A stretch of 64,000 nucleotides of DNA, taken from contig NC_090323.1 in the NCBI RefSeq assembly GCF_040869045.1, forward strand, positions 268,898,392 through 268,962,391. Direction: 5' to 3'. Below are positions 56,503 through 64,000 of the stretch, one piece after another. Numbering within the stretch: the first letter of the stretch is position 1; every line of letters starts with the position of its first letter. The stretch is from Eurosta solidaginis. Its lineage: Eukaryota; Arthropoda; Insecta; Diptera; Tephritidae. Below the pieces are notes generated by a model that was not told the DNA's origin, searched no databases, and saw only the letters and a list, made by a program, of their open reading frames with translations. Both the position numbers and the translations under genes were made by a program.

Positions 56503-58163
56503 TTTATATATATTGAGAGCTAAACGACTTAGGTACAAACATCTTTTTGTCGTCTAAAGGTGTTTGTTTTTATTTACGTATAGTATTAAGTTGTTGCCAA
56601 AGATTCCAATACAAAATTTGATTGAAACATAACACTTACGACGAAAGGAGACCTCGTGAATTTAAATATAAATATTGAGATCATATCTGATAATTTCAAG
56701 TGACTCCAATCGATCTAAAGCACAAATGCATGATTTGGTTAATTGCACTATTTTAGCAACAGGCCCACAGGGAGCCTTTTATTTTAACTAAATAGGATGT
56801 TACTCTGTATATATATATGCTATTTCGTTATACATCTGATAAAGCTTGGGAAGATCACCCAGTTCTGCCGCAAATTTGGAGATGGGATATCTCAGATATG
56901 TTTCAAGAATGACGAATGAACCTCTGCCTAAAATTTATAGAATTATGACTGAAATAAGGCATTCTTAAATGAAATACTGATTAAGGGCGTTTCCTAAACG
57001 ACAGTCGGCGGAGGGTCCGATATATTTATGTATACATATGTATGTGTGTGTGCGTTTAGAGACACGTGCTATTTTTTTTTGCTTTTCCTTGCGACAATTT
57101 TCGCAAATTCACAGAAAAATTGAGTGCAAATCTATAAAAAATTTATTGCAATAAAATAAAATGAATTTAATGCCAATTTATCCCAACCTGACCAACCCAT
57201 TGCTCTGCCCATTTACGTATGTGGTGGGACCGGTAAAAAATACACAAGCAGCTGACATTATTTTCACATAACGACAACAATAAAAATATAATTCCAACAT
57301 AAAAGAAACAATATTTTTGGCATTCGAAATGCTGTGGGATAAAAAGACACAATGACTGATAGATAATTCGTTACGCCTCCTTTTGTTGAAGCTCTAAAAA
57401 AAAAGAGCAACTGCCGTATTACCACAATTGAGAGCACCACCAAAGCAATATTCATACGCACATAGACTTTGCAATAGAAAAATATGCATAACCAACGGTT
57501 AACTCATTTCGAATTAACCCTCAAATTTGAGCAAGCGGCGTGCAGCCAAAGAAGATACAACGGAAGCTATCGAATCGAAAAGGAAGTGCCTATAGGAATA
57601 GGAACTGGTTATACGAATTTGATTTGGTTACTTTGCTTGTGTTTTTATTGGAGGATTTATGAGCGACGCAAAAACATACCGCACGCAATAATTTAAACAT
57701 GATTAGGATGATGTGATTGTTATTACAGCCTCCAGCCCAGAGGGCTTATAGCCCTAAAAAAGACAACAATAGTTGTTGGTGTTTAATAGAATGTAGTTTG
57801 AATAAAAATTGAAACAGTTAATCCGTAGACCAAGTCTAAAGCGCAAAACTATTAAGCGCAACCAAAACAATGAGAAAAATAAGGAAAATGTTTTTTTCTA
57901 TTTATTTTTCATTGTATAATGAACTCTGCTTCCAGGCACCAATTCACGCGGCGTTGCTCTTTACGTGCATTTTGTTTTTGCTTTTTTGTAATTTCGTCTA
58001 GTTTATGAAAAGGATTTGTTTATATTTGGTATTACTTATGAGCAGCAAATTAGTTTCCATAATTTAAAATTTGAGTGCAATAACTTACTTGGCCCAAATT
58101 TTGATTTATGATCAGAAAAAAAGTTTTTCGTAATTAATTTTCCAATTAAATAAAAAAAGTATT
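56503..58163. other. Unannotated AT-rich stretch
   Basis: No gene supported. Overlapping minus-strand frames at 57167-57461 lack a domain. TATGTGTGTGTGCG patch near 57040. Confidence 0.4.
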
Positions 58164-58395
58164 TGGCGCGATTTAACTCCGAGGAGATTTAGGCCGAGCT
58201 TCTTTTCCAATGTGAACGGCAGATGAATTTTCACTGAGAAGCTTTTCATTGCAGAAATACACTCGGAGTGTTTGCCAGGGCGACCCCGATTAGAATTTTA
58301 TTTTCTAATTTAAAAAAAAACTTTGTTCAAAACTGTCATGTTACTTTTCCCGGGAGTTGAACCCAGGACCCTCGGTGTGATAGGCGGAGAACCAA
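58164..58395 (-). mobile_element. tRNA-derived SINE, internally deleted
   Basis: Minus-strand GCGCGATTTAACTCCGAGGA, GAGCTTCTTTTCC, CAGAAATACACTCGGAGTG, CATGTTACTTTTCCCGGGAG and GGTGTGATAGGCGGAG in order. It lacks the GTCCCGTCCGG part and the 5' tip. Confidence 0.75.
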
Positions 58396-59237
58396 CACAA
58401 CCTGGCATATCAACGAACTATAAAACAACTAAAAATTTGTAATTTTAAGTAGAGAATACTTATTTTAAATACGTTACTCGTTTAAAAGTGTGAGCCTTAA
58501 TCTTAAACGTTTTTGTTCTCAAACCAATCTCGGTTTGAATATAGATAATACCGGATCTCATAAAAACCAGTGTGCAGAGCTTAGTTGGAGTCTAAACCAG
58601 AGGAGTATGTGCAAACAACTAAAAATAAAATAAAATTTGTGCGGTCCGTCGTTAGCTGATGAATCGGCGTACTCCGAATATGAGTTGTGTGCTCTACTTA
58701 ATGAGCTATCACATCTGCATATCAAAGCATATCATAACACTTCATATCGTCGGTCCCATGGAAGACCAATGGTGTTTACTTTACTGGAAAAAATGTTATC
58801 CTCATGTTGGACTCTTAAATTCTAAGTTTTGAAAGGTGACCTGGCGCAATGCAAAATGGCTCTATTTGAAGATAGTGTGATGCCTTTTCTTATTTAGTGG
58901 ATTATACTTTGTGAAAACAACACACAAATTCAAGAGGGTGATGAGAAGTACCAAAAGGGCGACATTATTTTAAGAAAAGAAAACGCCAAAACAATTTTAT
59001 GTTGTGCTCACGGAATATTAGCACGTTTCATTGCAAGGCAGAGGGATTCCAACAGCCAGGAAGCGACAATCTACTTCGACAATTGCAAGTCAAAAGGAGG
59101 GGAAAATAGTTGGATTCAATGGGTTGTTTAGCGTAATAGAAAGCTGACTAACTTCACAAAGTTCGTTGAGGAAATCTTTATCCCAGGATTGCAGGATCGT
59201 GCGATAATTTTTTGCAAAGCGCTGCGAAACATACCCT
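58396..59237 (+). other. Unannotated, with one suspicious open frame
   Basis: No gene assigned. A frame without an obvious start, about 58918-59130, reads EGDEKYQKGDIILRKENAKT, then ILCCAHGILARFIARQRDSN and more up to a stop. Its composition is more protein-like than that of its neighbours and it continues in frame after the stop (RNRKLTNFTKFVEEIFIPGL). It may be the remnant of an unidentified coding element. A second short frame lies at 58637-58825. Confidence 0.25.
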
Positions 59238-62200
59238 TATTATTATCAGAGTGATTTGCACACAGAGTTTATTTACTTTGATTTGGTAACGGTTGGTTGT
59301 ACAGATATAAGGAATCGAGATAGATATAAACATCCATATATTAAAATCATCAGTATCGAAAAAAAATTTGATTGAGCCATGTCCGTACGTCCGTCCGTCT
59401 GTCCGTTAACATGATAACATGTTTATCTGGATCCAGAATAGATTGGTATTGAAAATGAGCGAAAACGGTTGATAACCAGGCCCACTTTTTATATAAATAA
59501 CATTTTTGAAAACACAAAAAACCTGATTATTTAGTAAATAATACCCCTAGAATGTTGAAATTTGACGTGTGGACTGATGTTGAGACTGTTGATAAAAATT
59601 TGAAATACAATTTTTATAATGGGCGCGGCACCGCCCACTTGTGGTAAAATCAATTTTAAAAATATTATTAATCATAAACCAAAAATGGTTAAACCTATCG
59701 TAACAAAATTCGGCAGAGAGGTTGCCTTTACTATAAGTAATGCTTTGAAGAAAAATTAAAGAAATTGGTTAAGGACCGCGCCCACTTTAATATAAAATAT
59801 TTTTAAAAGGGTCGTGGACGAATAAATAAGCTATATCTTTACAAAAAAGAGCTTTATATCAATGGTATTTCATTTCCCAAGTGTATTTATAACAATAAAT
59901 AGGAAAAACTTCAAATTTAAAAAAATGGGCGTGGCACCGCCCCTTTTATGACTAAGCAATTTTCTATGTTTCGGGAGCCATAACTCGAAGAAAAATTAAC
60001 GGATCGTGATAAAATTGGGTACACATATTTTCCCTATAGCAGGAAATATTTCTAGAAAAAATGGACGAGATCTTTTAAAGACTACGCCCACTTTTATATA
60101 AAAAAGCAAGTAAAGAAGGCTAAGTTCGGGTGTAACCGAACATTACATACTCAGCTGAGAGCTTTCGAGACAAAATAAGAGAAATCACCATGTAGGAAAA
60201 TGAACCTAACCCTGGAATGTGTTTGTATGACATTGGTATTAAATGGAAGGTATTAAAGTATTTTAAAAGGGAGTGGGACTTAGTTCTATAGGTGGACGCC
60301 TTTTCGAGATATCGCCATAAAGGTGGACCACGGGTGACTCTAGAATGTGTTTGTACGACATGGGAATCAAACGAAAGGTGGTGATGAGTATTTTAAAAGG
60401 GAGTGGGCCTTAGTTCTATAGGTGGACGCCTTTTCGAGATATCAACCAAAATGTGGATCAGGGTAACCCAGAACATCATCTGTCGGGTACCGCTAATTTA
60501 TTTATATATGTAATAGCACGAGCAGTATTCCTGCCAAGATTCCAAGGACTTTTGATTTCACCCTGCAGAACTTTTTCATTTTCTTCTACTTAATATGGTA
60601 GGTGCCACACCCATTTTACAAAGTTTTTTCTAAAGTTATATTTCGCATCAATAAACCAATCCAATTACAATGTTTTATCCCTTTTTTCATATTTGGTATG
60701 GAATTATGGAATTTTTTTCATTTTTCGTAATTTTCGATATCGAATAAGGAGGCGTGGTCATAGTCGGATTGACCATTTTTAATACCAAGATAAAGTGAGT
60801 TCAGATAAGGATTAGGGGCCGAGCGGAAGGACAGACGGCCGACTGTGTATAAAAACTGGGCGTGGCTTCAACCGATTTCGCCCAATTTCACAGAAAACAG
60901 TTATCGTCATAGAATCTATGCCCCTACCAAATTCCACAAGGATTGGTTAATTTTTGTTCGACTTATGGCATTAAAAGTATTCTAAAGAAATTAAATGAAA
61001 AAGGGCAGAGCCACGCCCATTCTGAAATTTTCTTTTATTTTTGTATTTTGTTGCACCATATCATTACTGGAGTTGAATGTTGACATAATTTTCTTATATA
61101 CTGTAAAGATATTAAAGTTTTTGTTATAATTTGACTTTTTTTAAAAAGTCGGCGTGATCGTTCTCCGATTTTGCTAATTTTTTTAAGCATACATATAGTA
61201 ATAGGCGTAACGCTCTTGCCAAATTCCATCACGATATCTTCAACGACTGCCAAATTACGGCTAGCAAAACTTTCAGATTACATTCTTTCAAATGTGGGCG
61301 GTGCCACATCCATTGTCCAAATTTTTAGTAATTTTCTATTCTACGTCATAAGGTAAACCCACCTACCAATTTTCATCGCTTTATCCGTCTTTGGTAATGA
61401 ATTGTCGCCCTTTTTGGGTTTTTCGAAATTTTCCATATCGAAAAAGTGGGCGTGGTTATAGTCCGATTTCGTTCATTTTAATAGCGATCTGAGATGAGTG
61501 CCCAGGAACCTACATACAAAATTTCATGAAGATACCTCACAATTTACTCAAGTTATCGTGTTTACGGACGGACGGACAGACGGACGGACATGGCTAAATA
61601 AATTTCTTTTTTCGCCCAGATCATTTTGATATAGAGAAGTCTATATCTATCTTGATTAGTTTATGCCGTTACGGATTACCGTTATACGAAAAAAGTTAAT
61701 ATACTCTGTGAGCTCTGCTCAGCTGAGTATAAAAATGTTTAAAAGGGTCGTAGACGAAAATAATAAGCTATAACTTAGCGAAAAAGAGCTTTGTATCAAT
61801 AGAATTTTACTTTCTAAATTGAATTTATAACATTAAATTGGAAAACACTAAAATTTTTGCAAATAGGTGTGGCACCTCCCCTTTTATGACTATGCAATTT
61901 TCTATGTTTCGGGAGTCATAACTCGAAGAAAAATTTACATACCGTAATGAAATTGTGTACACATATTTTCCTTATATCAGAAAATATTTCTAGTAGAAAT
62001 GGACGGGATCGGATAAAGACCACGGCAACATAGATATAGAACTAGTTTAAAAGGCTCGTAGACATAGAATAATAAGCTATAACTTAGCAAAAAATAGTTT
62101 TGAATCAATGATATTTCACTTTACAAGTTTTATTGTAAGAGGAAATGGGCAGACATTTGCCTTTTAAAGGGGCGGTGCCACGTTTTATGTAGAAAAGTAA

Positions 62201-62286
62201 TTTATCTGAAATGAAATGTACAATTGAAGCTCACGCTGAGTATATAATAATCGGTTACACCCAAACTTAGACACCTTTACTTGTTT
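59238..62286 (+). mobile_element. Helitron-like repeat family C split by a family A insertion
   Basis: The left part (59238-60105) matches 7582-8525 from GGTTGGTTGTACAG through the GTCCGTCCGTCTGTCCG tract, ATGGGCG(C/T)GGCACCGCCC phrases and TCTATGTTTCGGGAGCCATA. The right part resumes at 61736 with TTTAAAAGGGTCGTAGACGA and ends with the family 3' end (ATCGGTTACACCCAAAC, then ACCTTTACTTGTT). The 5' hairpin is degraded. Confidence 0.8.
60106..61735 (-). mobile_element. Helitron-like repeat family A, long copy nested in family C
   Basis: On the minus strand it opens TATACTCAGCTGAGCAGAGC (61729 downward), carries GTCCGTCCGTCTGTCCGTCC and ends with hairpin GTTCGGTTACACCCGAAC and TTAGCCTTCTTTACTTGC at 60106. 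It contains the same internal duplicated tract (60823-60840) as the copy at 54706. A near-perfect tandem includes GGGAGTGGGCCTTAGTTCTA and GGTGGACGCCTTTTCGAGAT, seen twice at about 60269-60320 and 60400-60440. Confidence 0.88.
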
Positions 62287-62337
62287 TTATTATGAAATGC
62301 TTAACATTCATATTATTATTGATGGTGAATTGTCTAC
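62287..62337. other. Short spacer
   Basis: Nothing recognised between the Helitron-like 3' end and the minus-strand retrotransposon. Confidence 0.4.
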
Positions 62338-63450
62338 ATTGTTGAACTGGCTGGTCCGTGAGGATCTCACATTGACTCAATAAGTCCACAGTGCTACCAG
62401 AAGTTTGCTGAACGACCAAACTGAAAAACCCTATCATAAACCAAGTCCTACGTTATAAAATAGCTCCATCCTATTGGGAAATACTAGAAGTTTTCTAGCT
62501 CTTTCTGCATCTACATTTAATAGCTGTGCCACTTCCTTTAGCTGGAATCTCAGCATAGCAGGTCTGGCCCAAGCACAAACCGTGTTCGATTGTTGCCTCC
62601 TCCAAACCTCGCTTCCTACACCTGCTATCACTGATGAGACTCACTGAAAACATGCGACGCCAGAAGACCTTGCCCAGAGGGACACAAGCAAATTTGTTAG
62701 TCTAAGTTTGTAAGAACTGCTGATCATCGATACTTTAAAGCGCATTTCTTGTATTTACGCCTTACCTGCGTGGTCGATCATGCGCAGTTCTAGCCTTATT
62801 TCAATCACTACGGTAAAAGTTTGAAGTAAGATCATCCGATTTTTAATTTCCATCTATATGCCCATGGACCTAGAAGAGATTATGTTTCTCCCTATCCCGA
62901 TTCTTTTCAGAATTGTTTGCACTCAAATACACTTTTGAATGCTGTGCTATGTGAGATTATGGCCCTAATTGCTGCTTCTTGTCAGTATAAAGGTTCACGC
63001 AGCGCTAGTTTAAGCTATTTACCTCCAGTATCTGTAATGTTCTGGTCGCGAGTACTTTTTCCGCTTGAAAAATACTACAGTGATTCGGCATCTTGTAAGA
63101 TCTGTTTATTTCCGCATCAGCGTAGTTTACCGCACACCCTACTCTTTCCATTATTTTGGAACCATCGGTGTACTGGCGTATCTCGTCTGTCATTTGAGTG
63201 TGCTTACGCCAATCTGTCGTGATTGGTTCAAAAACCCAATTGGAATGATGTGGTCTGTTCATCCAATATTTGAAGCCGCAGTACTACTTTGTACATATGG
63301 CCTGCGCTTAAACTACCCAAAAGCACTACCATTCGTTGCAGTTGATAACGCTATATTCTTTGAAACAAGATCTAGAAGCGGAAAGTGCAGAACGACAAAC
63401 AGTCAAGCCGGTGCCCGTTCTCAAGGCTCCCGCTATGCTAGGCATTGATT
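62338..63450 (-). pseudogene. RNase H-type non-LTR retrotransposon (family E), decayed
   Basis: On the minus strand, in order, are IAGALRTGT (C-terminal reverse transcriptase linker) and IRQYTDGSKIMERVGCAVNY with CSIFQAEKVLA (RNase H first half, catalytic Asp in YTDGS). After broken frames come RARKLLVFPNRMELFYNVGL and the 3' UTR ATCCTCACGGACCAGCCAGTTCAAC ending at 62343. The CCTAA tail is absent. Small open frames 62434-62631 and 63005-63262 belong to it. Confidence 0.82.
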
Positions 63451-64000
63451 ATGTGCCTGATCAGTTGATGGATAACCATCGTCGATAGCAGTGGGGATAA
63501 TACCCCACCGTGCCCATTTAACAGCTGATTTTGTCGCCTCATACAACCCCCACAGCGAAATAATCTTCCTGCAATTTAGCACGCAGCCGATACATCTGGC
63601 TAGGTTTGGATGTACTTCAATGTAATTAAGACTATCAATTAAGTCCCGGCAATATTTAAGAAGACTTCTAAGGCATACTCCTTATATTAAGGGCTTTCTT
63701 TATACGCTGTATTGTGTAGAACCGTTTTCCATTCATGTTTAACTTTATAAACACATCGTTCAGTTTCTGATACGATTAATGTAGGAAAATTGCACCAAAA
63801 AATCCAGCGGATGACGGAAAGTTTCAAGAGCAGGAAACATAATGGCTACCTGGCGTCTAGACTGTAGTAAAGTAGTGGAGGTAGCATTTCTCCTCGTTAC
63901 ACGGAGGCTAAGAGTTGGTATGGAAAATGCACCAAATAATATGCCAAATATGGTCGGACGAGCGCATATCTCCTGATGGAATATTAAGTATACTGTGACG
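63451..64000 (-). other. Possible upstream continuation of the retrotransposon
   Basis: If the family E copy continues, this should hold its reverse transcriptase. I could not read convincing motifs on the minus strand, so no call is made. Confidence 0.25.

Overview
This window is AT-rich animal DNA from a higher fly. The repeat types (DINE-1/mini-me-like elements with GTCY tracts, a tRNA-derived SINE, hAT elements, and non-LTR retrotransposons with CCTAA tails) are ones I recall as typical of tephritid fruit flies. The tephritid assignment rests on that recall and on no search. It is not bacterial: the one host gene has spliced exons with GT/AG boundaries, and most of the remaining sequence is nested mobile DNA and unique non-coding DNA.

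The only host gene I can support is a Dbx-class homeobox gene on the minus strand. Three internal exons are visible: 40423-39761 (His/Gln/Ser/Asn-rich N-terminal region), 39374-39270 (conserved pre-homeodomain segment and homeodomain positions 1-9 plus the first base of codon 10) and 37730-37627 (homeodomain positions 10-44). All splice phases agree. The first exon(s) and the exon with the recognition helix (positions 45-60) were not found, so most or all of 1-37626 and 40424-64000 may be Dbx intron or flank.

Layout. 1-132: end of a Helitron-like repeat. 3.2-5.2 kb: a stack of four nested insertions (SINE, TA-flanked MITE, SINE, hAT). 6.2 and 14.2 kb: SINEs with target-site duplications (TSDs). 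7.3-8.9 kb: a decayed reverse transcriptase split by a Helitron-like repeat. 13-13.9 kb: a possible gag remnant. 14.9-15.3 kb: unique DNA dense in homeodomain-type sites. 15.3-16 kb: Helitron-like repeat. 20-28.8 kb: RNase H-bearing non-LTR fragments, a solo LTR and a jockey-type 3' end. 28.8-29.35 kb: long polypyrimidine tract. 30.1-32.0 kb: hAT element. 32.2-33.5 kb: inverted-repeat element and a decayed module array. 33.6-37.4 kb: RTE-like fragment and two MITEs. 37.6-40.4 kb: Dbx exons. 41.3-42.2 kb: hexanucleotide array and nested MITEs. 43.8-44.8 kb: 5'-truncated RTE-like insertion with a 14-bp TSD. 45-47.8 kb: decayed DUF4371/ZMYM1-like hAT transposase. 48.7-53 kb: non-LTR fragments, old SINE, old LTR. 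53.5-56.5 kb: two Helitron-like repeats head to tail, one holding a SINE. 59.2-62.3 kb: one Helitron-like repeat inserted in another. 62.3-64 kb: minus-strand non-LTR fragment.

The most unusual signals are the shared end architecture of the Helitron-like families with modular internal duplications, the (CCTAA)n tails on the RNase H retrotransposons (identical to the canonical insect telomere repeat that flies lack), several MITEs with exact TSDs, and a higher-order hexanucleotide array just upstream of the Dbx exons.
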